The notes below the pieces were generated by a model, which ran no database searches, was not told the origin of the DNA, and worked only from the letters and a program-made list of their open reading frames with translations. Both the position numbers and the translations under genes were made by a program. From assembly GCA_020086605.1 (NCBI GenBank), contig JACBWW010000007.1, positions 22,066,472 to 22,130,471 on the forward strand: a stretch of 64,000 nucleotides of DNA, in the 5' to 3' direction. The stretch's first letter is position 1, and every line of letters starts with the position of its first letter. Origin of the DNA: Lanius collurio. Taxonomy: Eukaryota; Chordata; Aves; Passeriformes; Laniidae. Positions 48,701 through 61,345 of this stretch are shown piece after piece.

Positions 48701-50990
48701 TAATGTACAATTGAGAAAACTTCGGAATTAACTTAATCAGATTATATAGTTTTTTTCCTACCTCAAACTTCCTCAGCTTTAAGGCATGGGGTAAAATTAC
48801 TGATCTTTTAGTAAATTATTTCAAACATGCCTAGCTGCAATTTTCATTACACAAAATATATCTCATGTACCAGTGCATTCTATTTCAGCTCATTAATTCA
48901 GGATCATTTTAATATTAAGAAGGATTTTACTCCCCATCCGTGAAAAGGAAATCCTGTCCACTTTTCCCAGCAGTAGGCAAAGAAATGTATTGCCAGTTCA
49001 TTTTTTTCCCTTGTGCAATTCCATAAATACCCATATATTCTTTCTGCTATGATTCCAAGCAATTTCTAACATGTAGGAGAACATCCTCAAATAATAATAG
49101 AACATGATTTCCCAATGATAAGGCAGCAAAACAAATTTGGGATTGTAATTTTTACTTATACTAGTTTCAATTCACAGTGGCAACAGTTTGTTACATTTTT
49201 GTGCTACCTTTCTCTTTTGCAGTAATAGGTGTGTGTAATGGTCAGTGGCCTCTTACAAGAAAATAATTTGAAAGATTATTACTTTGCTGCAAAAAAGGAT
49301 TTTTAGATGCTAGTGTATGATGTTTTCTTTTGTTATATTCTCTTCTGAGTTCTTGTTAGACAATGGCAAAGACTACTTCTAGGGAGGACTGTATACATTG
49401 GGTGTTTGGATCTTATTTTTTTTCTGCTGAGAATTTATATTAATATTTGAGAATCTTTCTCTGCTTTGGATGTTTCACCAAATTTGACTACGGGAGCAGT
49501 AGATACTCATTAGAATTTGGTTCAGTACAGGTTTTGACCTAATCCAATAGGTATTAAGCTTTAATAGTACGTGTTTTAGTAAGATCATGTAGGGTATTCC
49601 TCCTGGCCTGTAGATACCAGAACAGAAAGCCTAAGTCTCCTATAGTTCCTGTGCTGCATGTGCTGCACTGTACAGACTTCTTGGCTGGCACTGCACCCGT
49701 GTGTTTCAGTCTAGATGTCCATATGTGAGCTACAAGTTCCAATCCTACCCACCACAGATCTGGTAAATACAGCCATTGTATTGTAGAAAGTTATTTTACT
49801 CATTTTTCTGTAGGTGCTTATATTTCACTGCATAGCTCTCTTGAGTTCATTAGACTCAGCTGAACACAGATGATACCAGAGTGCAGTATTATTCTGCTTT
49901 ATGTTATACTGGAACAGCTGATTTGCAACATGTCTTCATATTTTCAAAAGAGAAATTTTCATCAGATGTACCTGAAGTCTTAAATTGATGTTGGGTTTTT
50001 GCATAATATTAAGCAGAATTATGAATCTTCAACAGCCTTGTTTTTCTAGTTGCGATTTGAATCCAGCCAAGATGCTGTTTTCTTTTATATGTCTCTTGAA
50101 AATATCTTGTCCCTACTTGATTACCCCAAATAGATGGATTTGTATGTTTTTACCATCTTTGTGTTCTGTGTAAATTTTCCATATTAAATCAGTGCTAGCT
50201 CTTCCATCTACTGATCTGAGTTTGTTTTTCTGGGACATTATTTTGTGGTTTCAAAATATGTGGTGGTAGCAATGTGCCTTAATACCCTGCAGATGTTTCT
50301 GGTTAAAGTTGGAATTTTTTCTCTTTAATTTATGGCAGGTTTAATTAAAGTATTTTCTTTTGGTCTAATCATTACAACGTTAGTAATTCTAAGTTATTGC
50401 TTGAGCTCCTGTGTCATGTTCCAGGAATTACTTAATAAAATATATCTTTCCATTTATGGTATACAGGGTTTATGTTTTACAGCTATTTGCCATTTATGAT
50501 TTTAGAACTGGTGGCTTCTATTAACTCCAGCTTCTGTGTATCATCCTCTAATTTCTTTTCTTAGTTTGAGTTTTTGCAGTTAGAGCATTTATTTATGTTT
50601 CAGGTGTTTTTCTTCTGACCTTGAAGAGTCAATAAGCACTGTTTTCAGTTAAAGTATGGAAACATTGCTTCAGGCTTCTCTTCCAATGTTTTTTCTCTCT
50701 TTTCCTTTTATATCCCTGCTTTTAGAGATTACATATTTGACCATATGTTGCTACTTAATTGCTTTTTTTTTACTTTCATATTTGCATTCTTTTTGCTTGT
50801 TAGCAATAGCTAGTGATTTAAGATGATGTACAAGCATTCATAAAGGAAACCAGCCAGCCTTTCACTTCCCCACACATTCTTCATACCCTTTTTAATACAT
50901 GCAAGCATATCCAGTGTAATGAAAAATAAACTGTTTGTTTGAAATGGGGACAGGGCTTGGATATGTTAGCTTTTCTGCTCCATTACTCAC
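42714..50990. other. Mostly unique DNA, no confident gene
   Basis: Small ORFs of unknown meaning occur at 43150-43455 (plus, 101 codons) and 44457-44690 (minus, 77 codons). A splice-bounded segment lies at 44626-44715. A stretch richer in GC with overlapping minus-strand frames lies at 47090-47520. No CR1 or LTR is recognised. Confidence 0.5.
44626..44715 (+). other. Candidate exon (90 nt), unassigned
   Basis: It has an excellent acceptor (GAGCCCTATTTCCTCCACAG ends at 44625) and a donor ACG|GTAAGT (44715/44716). The frame that enters with one base and leaves with two is open throughout (29 codons). The minus strand has a competing open frame over the same bases. The peptide is not recognised, so a pseudo-exon is the default explanation. 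Confidence 0.2.
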
Positions 50991-51140
50991 CTGGAAAAAG
51001 GAACAAACAGGTGCTTATTTACTTCCTGCATTTTCTTTGCTTGCACCTCATATTTAGATTTACTCAAGGCTTCCAACACGATGGAACCAAATATATTTCC
51101 ATGCTGTAGTGTCCATTTTACAGTGATAACCTTGGGCTGC
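50991..51140 (-). other. Candidate coding exon (150 nt), minus strand
   Basis: Read on the minus strand, the acceptor TTAACAAATCTCTTCCAG lies just before 51140 and a strong donor (TCCAG|GTGAGTAA) just after 50991. The frame entering with one base and leaving with two is open for 49 codons and is protein-like, for example VITVKWTLQHGNIFG and KYEVQAKKMQEVNKHL. No ATG-initiated ORF is expected of an internal exon. I cannot name the family, and no partner exon with equally good sites was found within the window. It is the best single-exon candidate here, but chance is not excluded. Confidence 0.35.
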
Positions 51141-51220
51141 CTGGAAGAGATTTGTTAACCTCTAAAGTTCATATTTCAGTTGACAACAGTAGCATCAGTC
51201 AATCTGCTGAAGTAAAATAC

Positions 51221-51285
51221 TGTCTTGGTTTTGGCTGGGACAGAGTTCATTTTTTCTTAGTAGCTAACAAAAAAAAAAAAAAAAA
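51221..51285 (+). mobile_element. Truncated LTR head followed by an A18 run
   Basis: TGTCTTGGTTTTGGCTGGGA and the next 25 bp match the first bases of the LTR type seen at 31904 (TGTCCTGGTTTCAGCT). The match stops at TAGTAGCTAAC, where an A18 tract and purine-rich GAGAGGGGATAAG-type sequence take over. It is a small remnant, and the rest of the LTR is absent. Confidence 0.7.
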
Positions 51286-54200
51286 GAGAGGGGATAAGTG
51301 AAAGAGTGAAAGAGTTTTTTTTAAAGAGAAAGTGGAGATAGTGCAAAATGATCGTGGAGATAACAGCCTTTCCTTGTCCTCACATTTTTCCAGGCTATCT
51401 TTTGCAGTAAGTAATCCCACTTGTAGAAGGTTAGAGAAAACCTGCCTTATGGGATCATAAAGTTCTGGAGTTTAGGTGATTGACTGAAAAAAGTGAGGAT
51501 GCTAATTCCTGAGACGTGCATTGTGGCATAACTCCAGACGAGCAGGCTGAGGGGTGGGATGCAGTACTGTGGCTGGGCAATAAGCCAATGAACTGCATCA
51601 TTGTAACTGCAGATGAAATAATAATTATTTGTGATAGCTTGCTAATCAGTGAAAGCATGGAAAAGGCTGCTGACAAGCACCATCAAGGTAATTAAGGTGA
51701 AGCACTGAATTTGCATAAATTTACACTTTGATCATTGTTCACAAGATATTGTCTCTTGAAATAGACTTGGCTGGTTTCAAGATGAGCACTAAATCAAAGC
51801 AAAGGAGTGCAATAACTGCACAGCATCAATAGTGCTTACAAAATACAGACGCAACTTACATAGGTAATTATCTAAAGAATCTATTGTCCTTAATCAAAGG
51901 ATGATACTCAACTTACTTTTTCAAATTACTAAATAGTCCTAGTTAGCATATGCCATTCTGATTGTAGCTCTTTAATGAACACAGAAAAATCATGAAGATG
52001 AGATCTTTGGAAAAGACAATATTTGATTATTTGCTTAAAACAGCCCCAGCCTCTTAAATGAGGACAGCTGAAGGTATAATTCCTTATATTGTTTTGATAC
52101 ATATGCAAGCTGTCTTGGAAACGTATTTAATAGATTTCTTTAGGAGCTGCAAAAGGGATACTCCCATAATCTCAGGCTCTGAGTTACCATCTCTGAAGGA
52201 AGGTTAAGCTCTAGTCCTTCAGGCTTCTATGCAGATTCTCTCAGTATCAGCTGCCAGAGTAATTCTGGTGCTCAGGCCTGCAGCCAGAGCTCTGTGGTCT
52301 GCCTTAGCTCTGGTTCTGTGATTCTTTTCCCTCTGGGAAGCAGCAATGGGTCTCTTGACAGTGCAGTCTCCTAAAGGAAATAAGAGTTTATGTAAAACAA
52401 TGGAATTTGAACTCTCAAAGCATGCATACAAACAGCAAAAATCCAGAGTGTACACATCTATTCACTCTTCCCTAAGCTTTATTACTTACTGGAAAAACCC
52501 TCCTGAGACTTCTGAAGTCCTTCTTTCTATCAGCATTTCTCTACAGATCTTTCTGATGACTCATTTTCCAGTCTTTTTCTTACTATGCTTTTTTGAAAGC
52601 TTTTTTTCTTCCAGATTTAGGGGGGTCATCTAATTGCTTATAGCTATAGTCTTTAAACTAATTATATAGTCAGTCAGAGTTTTTAAATATTCTGATTTAT
52701 ATTATATTGCTGTTTGTTTGCTCTGATTTTGATTAACATCATCCTACAGGAAACCTCTTTTCCTTCCTTGCTGATCATGTAACATTGATGGTCCTAACGA
52801 TTCCAGAATAGATATATCATAATGAAAATATCTTATATGTCTCATGTGGGTAACCACATATACACATGAAATAATAATTTAGATGCTAAATAATTTTAGC
52901 CACCAATTCCAGAATTTTTCAATTGCCCATTTGTGTTCTTACCTCATCTTCCACCTACAGTAACACTGCATAAAATTAAGATGGTACTAAAATTGTAATC
53001 TGCTGTAAAAATTTTACATCTTTTTTATTTATTGCCTTTTATTTATTTTCTAACTTGGTTATTCACTAACAAAATTGTAAACCATGCTGTCATGTTTGAG
53101 TTGTTGGGGTTTTTTTTTTTAATTTTAGCCATGCAAATTATTTTTTGCCTAGATACAAAATTTTAGTAGAAATACAATGTATTTGTCTAGTACAGTATCT
53201 GCTTGGCAGGTTTTTATATTGTACTTATTTAGAAAGATGATCTCTTAAAACTATTGTTCTCACACAGCCATGAAACATGTAGAGTTTGCTTTTGCAGTGC
53301 AGTAATAAACACATCCATTTAGGTACCAGAGATTTTATGCTAAGACAGATCTCTTGATATGCTGCATTTGTATTCCAGGCCACATGCCAATGTAATTATT
53401 TGATTAAGAGTGAGCCTCATTATTTTATATGTGAGCATTCCATGCACAACTCTCCTGGTGATGCACACACTGTACATGTCTTAAAAGTGTCATCTGCTCT
53501 GTCATTGTTTTTCACCTGTTTATTAATAAATGAATCAAGCTACTTTACAGAATACTAGAGAATTAGGACACGAGATACATAACAAAGGGTGAAGCTGCCT
53601 TCCCTACTATAAATCTGATGATCTTATCATATAAATACAACTCAGAAGTTCATCTCAGATGAATGTAAAAAGTTTTTTAGAAAGATAATACTAGAACTAT
53701 TTTGGAAGTTTTAGTTTGAACGTCTGGCCCCAGTAAATCTGTAGCAAATACATTCTGAATTTAGCATGGCCAAGGTTTCACCAATGGTATTCTGAACTAT
53801 TTCTTTAAAATTCATTCATTTAGCTTTTTGAACTCAGGATATCTTGCTCTTTCTTCTTTTTTTTTTTTTTTCCCTACTGGAATGAGATGTGGCAAGGAAA
53901 AGAAGAGAAGCTAGTATAAAATATACATAACAAAAGTGTGCATATTTTTCATAGGGATTTTTTAATGAGGGATTAGTTACATAGGAGCTTTAGGGATTAA
54001 TTAACCAATACCTAATTAAAGTAGGGTTCTAAAGTGGATTCACTGTAAATCTGAAAGTCATGTTGAAGGAGAAAAAGTAGAAAAATGAAGTGATGCAAAG
54101 TAATGGGATGTTTTCAAACAGAGGCAATACATTACATAAAAAGAATGGGGAAAAACAGGAAAATAATCTAGAAAATAAGGAACAGGAGGTTTTACTGTCT

Positions 54201-56745
54201 CTTTATTGGTTTTGGTTTTAATAGATAAAATATCTTATTTTTCTGACCCATACATAGACCTCTGTTTACAAATTACACTTTGAAAAGTCATCTATTTGAA
54301 GAGTAACGCTTCCTGCAATGTAGGCCTGAGTGTCTTGCTCTTTCTATTTGACTCACTGAGGATGGGAGATAAGAGAGATGAAGCACTGATACTGAAGTCT
54401 ATACTCATTACTGCACTTCATTTTATGTTCATTCTCTTCTGTGTATTATCCCCCTTCTTGCATCAGTTTCTCTGACCTGATATTTTCACTGCATCTTCAT
54501 TCTATACTCTTTGTGTTCTGGTGCCTTTATTTAGAGTATTTTTGAGCACAGTCACTTGGAATTTTGCTATAGTGAAAACAAGGTGTTTTCCTAGAGGAGT
54601 AACATGAAAAACACAATGATGCAAAATAGCATCTACTTGTTTTTGATTTTTTGACTATTTTGTCAAGTAGCAGGTAAAACAGAGACAGTATTTTGGGGGA
54701 GAAGGGAGGAACCCATCATGGTCTTAAGCTTTTCATTTGAAAAGTAGCTTCAACAAAAAATATAAATCCAGATTATAATGTGGGTCTCTTTTTTCCTCCT
54801 TCTTCCAATTTTAAGGTTAAAATGAGCCTTAATGGTTTTTTATTTGAAGTTCCTATATAATATCGACTATAAAAATTCACCTTGCAATACCTTCATTGAA
54901 TCTAATAATTTTTGGATGAATAACTACAGATTTTACATAGATAGTCTTAGCTCAAAAACTTTTATGAAGGTGCCTCCATCATTTCTCCAGGGAAGTTTCT
55001 TAAAAGGTTAATCACCGTTAAAGTACGTCCTTCTTCCCTTTTGAATTTGTCTACCTCCAATTTTTTAATGATTTTGGAAATTCAGGTGGTTTTGCAGCAT
55101 GGTCAAACACTAAATCTTTGTCAAGGTCATTGCTTCTTCCCAGGATATTCAATAACCTTTTGTCCCTCCATATTTATGCCTTTTCATTTGACTCTAGGAA
55201 AAATGGTAGCAGACAGAACTCATTATTCCTCTTTGACTGTGACCCTCTTAAAAAAGTTTTGCTTCAATTCAAAAAGGCCCCCTGCTTTTATCTATCACTT
55301 CACCAGTCCTTGTTAAACTATAAACCTTGATGGAGAATGGCTTATATTTTCTTCATGTCTCTGATGGAGTCATTGAGTTGCATTGGATTGAGCCTCTATG
55401 TTCAATCTGTGATTTTCTATTAGTGATTGCATTTTGTTATATACCAGTTATCACTTTGTCATCTATTGACTAAGTGCTACATTCTTCTCAAATAGTGTTA
55501 ATTCCTTTAATCAGACTGTTTTGTGGTAAAACTCAGTTTTGCTGACTACATCAAACCCCACAAAACCTGACTCTTTTCATCAGAATTGACCAAAACAAAA
55601 TATACATAATCAAAGGGAAAATCTGCTGCTAATTGTAGTATTTCTCTGATTGTATGGAGCAGTCACAGGCTCAAGAGAACTGTTTGCACTGAAAAGACAA
55701 CCAATCCCAACAAGAGCTACCATGTTAGTGCCACTGTCTTATGTAAAGTGTTATATCAGTCTGGGATCAGCACAGCACAGCTTTGCCTGACTAAATACAA
55801 AAGGAACATATTCAACTGTGAGAATATGTTCCATAGAATTAAAAATAGAGAATGTAGACTATCTGTAGTTCAGAAGTATTGTCAGGTTGTGTTCTGCATA
55901 TCTTGTGTTAAATTTCACAAACAGAAATACAGTGGCTGCCACTTGAGGACTCTTGGTGACCCTTTATTACTTGTACATCAGGAAATGGGATTTTAAAATA
56001 AATTTCTTTGCAGTAGTACCTTCTAGTGGTGATATATATGTTTCAAAAACACAACTATATTACTGCATTTGAATCAGAAAGCTCAAAATAGGGCACTTTT
56101 CTTTTAAATCCTCTTAAGTAAAACTGACTTCAAAATAGATATTGGGTGAAGTTTTTTGCCTATTTATTTACTTATTATTCTCACATAGAATTCAGAATTA
56201 GAAACAGTATTATATTTTTCTTCATAGTCAAAGTTCAAATTCATAGCCACAGTCAAAATTTATATTTAGCACATATCAGTGAAAACTATAATTTTTACCT
56301 ACGTGGCTCAAAAGTGTCTCTTTCATTTTACACAGTGCAATGTCAAGATTTCTGGTACAATCCAACCATGAATAAACTAAACACATGATCTTGTTTCCCA
56401 TTCCTTAAAGGTGGACTGTAGAAGTTCATTTTGAAAACAATGTCAGCAGAATTCCTTAAATCTATTTATACATGACAACATAAGCAGCAAAACTGATCAA
56501 AATAATTAAAAATGGCTGAAAATTTCCAGAAAATATGTTTTTCAGTGATACACAACAACTAAAGGAATTTAAATACTACATGAGTGTGTATAGATAATAT
56601 TTCTTTTGACCAGGATTATTTTTTTAATCATATCAATAAGAATAAAATACTTATTGGTTTTTTACTTTTTTGCTTTCATAAGCTTCAGGTTAAGGTGTAT
56701 ATGGAAAGATAGCTGGGGGTAAAATTAAAGGAAAATGAGAAGTTA
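51286..56745. other. Unique AT-rich DNA, no gene seen
   Basis: The stretch contains only small ORFs. A minus-strand acceptor-like site (TCTTATTTCCTTTAG, ending just above 52370) precedes 150 bp that have a stop in every frame. A T15 run lies near 53857-53871. No repeat family is recognised. Confidence 0.55.
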
Positions 56746-56749
56746 TATT

Positions 56750-57495
56750 TGCATCTTAAGAGAAATTGTAGCAGCACAGAAGTTATAAGGGAAAGTACAG
56801 TTGCTTCTCCCTGGATAGAATGTGGTTGGCATGCTCAAAATCTATTCCATGATGATCCCTCACACCTGCAATCTGCATCCATAGCACCTGCTGAGGGGGA
56901 TGGGATGGAGAGAGGAGCAGGGTGGAGACACTGTGGCCAGGCTCTGCTGAAATCCCTGCAGGCAGGGGAATTCGATGGTGCTTTGCAGCTGAGAAACAGC
57001 CCAGCACCTGTCAGCCAGGGCAGAGAAGGGCAGTTGTCCTGCTGGTGAGCCTGCAGCTGTGGGGGAATCACTCTCCTCCAATGAGCTTGCTTCATTATAA
57101 CCTAATTGTAATAACAAGGCACACCTCCATCCTAGAGTTATCCCCTCCAGGGTATGACCACCCCTCACTGGGCATGTGCTCTATATTTTATTGACTGTAT
57201 CTTTAAGAGAAAAGTGAGACAATTTTGCACCAATCAGTAACAACGATATGTATGACTAGAGTCACTTAAGCTCCACCTAAACACAAAGAAATAGTTTAAA
57301 GTAAGTTGAGAATGGGGAAAAGTTAAGGAAGAGTCCACTGTAACTGTTGAGATCAGGTGATCGGCTGAACATGTCTTCTCACCCATAGGGACACCTACTG
57401 AATAAAAAAAAACCCATACTCTTGGGGTTAGAACTTGTCTGTGTATTACTTTAAATACATTTTTGTAGTCAGATACTATCATCAACAATCCTCAA
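56750..57495 (+). mobile_element. Probable ERV LTR, different family
   Basis: A GC-richer first part (about 56860-57190) is followed by a stretch ending in CTACTGAATAAA (poly(A) signal near 57400) and a T/G-rich 3' part, the general layout of an avian ERV LTR on the plus strand. The exact TG and CA ends and a target duplication could not be fixed. Several overlapping ORFs on both strands (up to 102 codons) are by-products. The family assignment is uncertain. Confidence 0.5.
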
Positions 57496-57900
57496 ACTTC
57501 AACCTGTCACAATTTTCTATTAATAGAGTTATATTTCACAAACTGTTGGTGTGAGTCCTTCATGAGCACTGGCAGCTGCCAGCAGTGGGTAACATACTTG
57601 AAAAAAGTGGACGACCCACTATGGACCATAAAGTGGAAAGACCTGCTGAGAGGTCTCCCTTATGCTGTTGGTGTGTCCCTGAATAAGTCAATTGAGCCAC
57701 CCTCCAATCCTGCAGGACTGCTCTGTGAAGGCTCTCCATCATGGGATGCTGGCAGACTGCTCAGGTACAGGTATCTCTGCTTTCCTGGGGCACTGGCAGA
57801 CAAATCAAACATGAAGGGTAGAGCAACTCTCCCTACACTTAGGATTGAGGAAATCTTCCCTTTTCGTGAGACAATTAAGTATTTAAAGTAGATTGGGACA
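57496..57900 (+). mobile_element. Possible ERV leader or internal remnant
   Basis: Directly downstream of the probable LTR, this GC-richer segment (57545-57850) differs from the AT-rich flanks. It starts near TTGGTGTGAGTCC, which could be a decayed primer-binding region. No gag, pol or env motif is readable. Its assignment to the same insertion is by position only, and it may instead be unique sequence. Confidence 0.3.
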
Positions 57901-59009
57901 AATGGAGAGAGAAGTTCAAACCTGAGCAATTGTGTCAAAATACATAATTAAATAGACTAGGAAAACAGGGCTTTAATAAAAAGTTGAAGGAAAACAAGTG
58001 ATTTTTTATACTTGTATCGGGACACATGAGGGGTTAAACAAGTAACTGTGGTAATGCTTCAATCAATAGGAAAAAGGTCCTTTTCCTAGAATAGTACTTC
58101 AAGCAACTGCAAAGCTATTTATAGCTTTAAAATTTATGTCAGTCAAACATACCTAAAAATAACTGTTATCCCCATAAAATCTGGAATTTATAAGATGAAA
58201 GAAGCATTGTTGACATGAGAAGCACCTACTTGCATTCACCTTCTGTGGATTTCTCTAGAGAGTTTAGTCACATCTAGTCTTCAGCTTGTATGAGCTGGGG
58301 ATATGTGTTCGGTTCTAGAAGAAAATACCATCTCTAATATTATCAGTGAACCAGATTTTTGTTTAAGTACAAAACATTCATGGGCTATAAATTAGCGAAG
58401 TGCCTTTAAATTACGAACTTGAATAAGTACTTTGCAGAAGCAGAGTTCTAGCATTAGAAGTTGTTAGGACAATGGGAGATGAACAGCTGGCAAAAGATTA
58501 GACCTATTTACCCGTATTTTTTCCTGTTTAGAGTATCATTGCTATTGGTAATTTGAAGGAGCTTAAGGGAAGTGAGAGAGAGAAATAAAATACAAGGATA
58601 GAATGAAATGATAATAGAATAATGTACAGAAAATATTCACCAGGACAGAAAGCTATCATGGTGGCTTGAATATTTTTTATTGTTCGGATTTTTTTTGTCC
58701 AGGTAGGACATTCAGTGCCCATGCTAACAGAGAAACTAGTTTTGCTATGAGTTGAAAAACCTTAAAAAGCAAAGCAAACCAAAAACATTACAAGGGTTAG
58801 ATATAAATGCTACAAGGAGGAAATATTGTAAAAATTTTATTGATATATGAACAGTAAATGTCAGAAGAATATGACTGAAATTACAATCATACAGAAGAGA
58901 TAAACTAGGCATATTATAGAGTTATGAGATACCATGTTTCTAGTTCATATGAGGGGGGTAGTCTGCAAATAAATAAAGGTTTTTGGAATGTTATGAGGAG
59001 GACTGGAAG
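57901..59009. other. Unique AT-rich DNA, no gene seen
   Basis: No repeat or plausible ORF was found between the ERV remnant and the solo LTR. Confidence 0.6.
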
Positions 59010-59445
59010 TGATGCCTTAGGTTTAAGCTTTTATGTTTTTCAGATTCTATACTGTTTAGTGTGTGGCTCTGGGGTTTCTTGTAGCTTGTTAATTCCTGCT
59101 CTTGTGCTGGGTAGACATAACAAAGCCTCCCCATGCCTGCTCTCCAAGGACACCTAGACTGTCGTAGGTGAAAAAGTATAAAACAAAGAGCCCTAAAGGG
59201 GGGGCTGGTGGAGGGGAAAGGCATAATTGAACTGAAGCTTTAATTGGAGAATTAACTCTGATATGCAAATGAACCAAACCTATAAAAGTGTGAAGAATTC
59301 ATGACCTGGGGTCCATCCTTGAGTCCATTTTGAGAATAGCCTCTGGCTCTCCAGGATGTACCTCTGAAGGCCTTTCAAATAAATCCCTCTTTTAATCCTT
59401 TACTCCTGTCTAGTCTCTGTTTCTAGGAGTCCTCTCAAGGCATCA
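59010..59445 (+). mobile_element. Complete solo LTR, ERV1-like family A, copy 2
   Basis: It starts TGATGCCTTAGG and ends AAGGCATCA, and is flanked on both sides by GAAG, a perfect 4-bp target-site duplication. It has a TATA box (TATAAAAG, 59281-59288) and AATAAA (59378-59383, 67 bp before the end exactly as in copy 1). It is 436 bp, and is colinear with 42277-42713, in the opposite orientation. Rough similarity by eye is about 80-85%. The intact termini and duplication show that it is a solo LTR produced by LTR-LTR recombination. Confidence 0.93.
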
Positions 59446-59984
59446 GAAGGCCACAGATGTGCTTTGCATTTCTCCATTAGCCAGGTGGAAAGCGTGGGTG
59501 AAACTAAGGTATACAGAGCATTAATTTCCAAGTTGTTAATTTTAGAATAGGTGCTTTGTAGCTTTTGCACAAAAGGCATCATTAAAAAGCGATTAATGTT
59601 AACACTATTTTGTTTACAGTAACAAGATTGCTATCTGCTGAACAACAATTGGATAATTATACCAGTTGTGATTATTGGTTGCACAGATGGGAAGGTTTAA
59701 AAGCAAATTAGTTGATCAAATTCTGTTATTGAATTTTAATTTAGTTTTGGATATTTTTCATTGCTGTCTGAAAGACATAATCCTTGTTACTCAGTTTACT
59801 TAAAAAGGTAGGAGCTTGTACAAATGTTAAATACTTTGGGGGAGGAGTGGGACTGTCTGAAACTTATTTGTGCTTCATTTTACTGAGCCTAATATGCACA
59901 ACTGATAATGAGGATGGACATTTTTTCTATGTCAAACATATAGGCGACTAAAGTAAAAAAAAATCAAAAAAATCACAGACAGAA

Positions 59985-61345
59985 AGAATCTCAAAATAGT
60001 TGAGGTTGGAAGGGACTTTTGGAGGTCATCTGCTCTAATCCTGTTGTTCAAAGAGGGCCACTTGAAGTGTATGGCCCATGACCATGTCCACACAGCTTTT
60101 GAATGTTTCTAAGCAGGGAGACTTGACTACCTCCCTGGGTGAACTGTGCCAGTCATCCTCTCATTACAAAAAACCAATTATTTCCTGATATTCAGCTGGA
60201 ACCTTCTGTGGTTAAGGTTGTGTCCATTGCCAGTACCTGTCTCCATCTCCTTTGCACCCTCCCTTCAAGTATTCATATATATGGCTAAGGTCCCCTATCA
60301 CTCTTCTTGTGTCCTGGCAGAAGAGCCCCAACTCTCTCAACCTTTCTTCACATTTGAGGTACTCCAGTACCCTAATCAACCTTGTGGCCCATTTGCCCTC
60401 TTTGCATAAAGAGCCTGTTACTGACTCATTTCCAACCTGGTGTCCACCAGGACCCCCGAGTCATTTTCTGCTGAGCTACTTTGCAGCTGGGCTACCCCCA
60501 GCGTGCATTGCTGCCTGGGATTGTTTCTCTTCAGATTGAGAATTTCCTGAGTTTCCTGAAGCCCCTTTCTCCAGCTGTTGAGGTCCCTCTGGATGGCAGC
60601 ACGGCTCTCTGGCCATGGTATCAGCCACTGCTTCCAGTTTGGCGTCCCTTGCAAATTTGCTGAGGGTACACTAATCCATCACCCATATTGGGTGACAGAA
60701 TTTTTGGTTTTCCAGGACAATTTCAGGGTGACAAGTCTTTATTATGAAGATGCTGAACTGGATGGGATGCAGTACTGACCTCTAGGATACATTGCTGGTC
60801 ACTGAAATGCAACCAGACTTGTGCTGTCTATCACCACTATCTGACCTCAACGAATCCAGTCAGTTTTCAATCTAATTCACTGTCTGCTCGTCCATCAACA
60901 GCTCCTCTATGAAACTGTTATAGGGGAGAGTATCACAGGCACTACTGCAGCTCAGGCAGACAACAGCCTCTACTCTCACCTTGTCCACCAGGCCAGTCAC
61001 TTCTTCAAAAGGTTTACCAAGCTGTTCAAATTTCTCATTAGCGAAGCAATGCTGAATGCTCCTCATGGTTTGCTTGTCTTTAATGAGTCTGGAAATTATT
61101 TTCAAGATTAGCTGCTCCAACGTCTTTGCAGAGATCAGAGTCAGGGTGACCAGCCTGTGACCCAGGGTTCCCTGGGTCCTTCTTATGTCCCTTGAAGATA
61201 ACAGTGACATTTGCTTTTCTCAAGTCTTCTGGTGCTTCTCCAAGTCTCCCTTATTGATTAAAGATTACGGAGCACGGCCTTACAATGATTTCTGCCATCT
61301 CCCTCAGCGATCATGGATGCATTCCATCAGGGCCCATGAATTTAT
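59985..61345 (-). mobile_element. CR1-type LINE fragment, about 1.35 kb, old
   Basis: The left end, GAATCTCAAAATAGTTGAGG with GGTTGGAAGGGACTTT, is a CR1 3' end in reverse complement, so the element points left. It extends through the 3' region into the RT domain, and its right end (CTTTTCTCAAGTCTTCTGG, then GGATGCATTCCATCAGGGCC) is RT sequence. It is the longest CR1 copy in the window and is strongly diverged, suggesting an older subfamily than 16650-16946. The 5' part is missing. Confidence 0.93.
60872..61210 (-). pseudogene. CR1 ORF2 reverse-transcriptase remnant
   Basis: A 112-codon minus-strand frame carries RT-domain pieces in order: HRLVTLTLISAKTLEQLI (equivalent to the YRPVSLTS segment), IQHCFANEK and FEEVTGLVDKVRVEAVVCL, ending near the equivalent of DTLPYN. 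Key residues of the fingers and palm have changed, and the catalytic Asp-Asp segment lies outside this frame. It is open by chance persistence and is not expected to encode a working enzyme. Confidence 0.85.

Noticed and set aside
56783..57194. Several 74-102-codon ORFs on both strands
   Set aside because: They all overlap one GC-rich part of a probable LTR; overlapping frames on both strands are expected there by chance.
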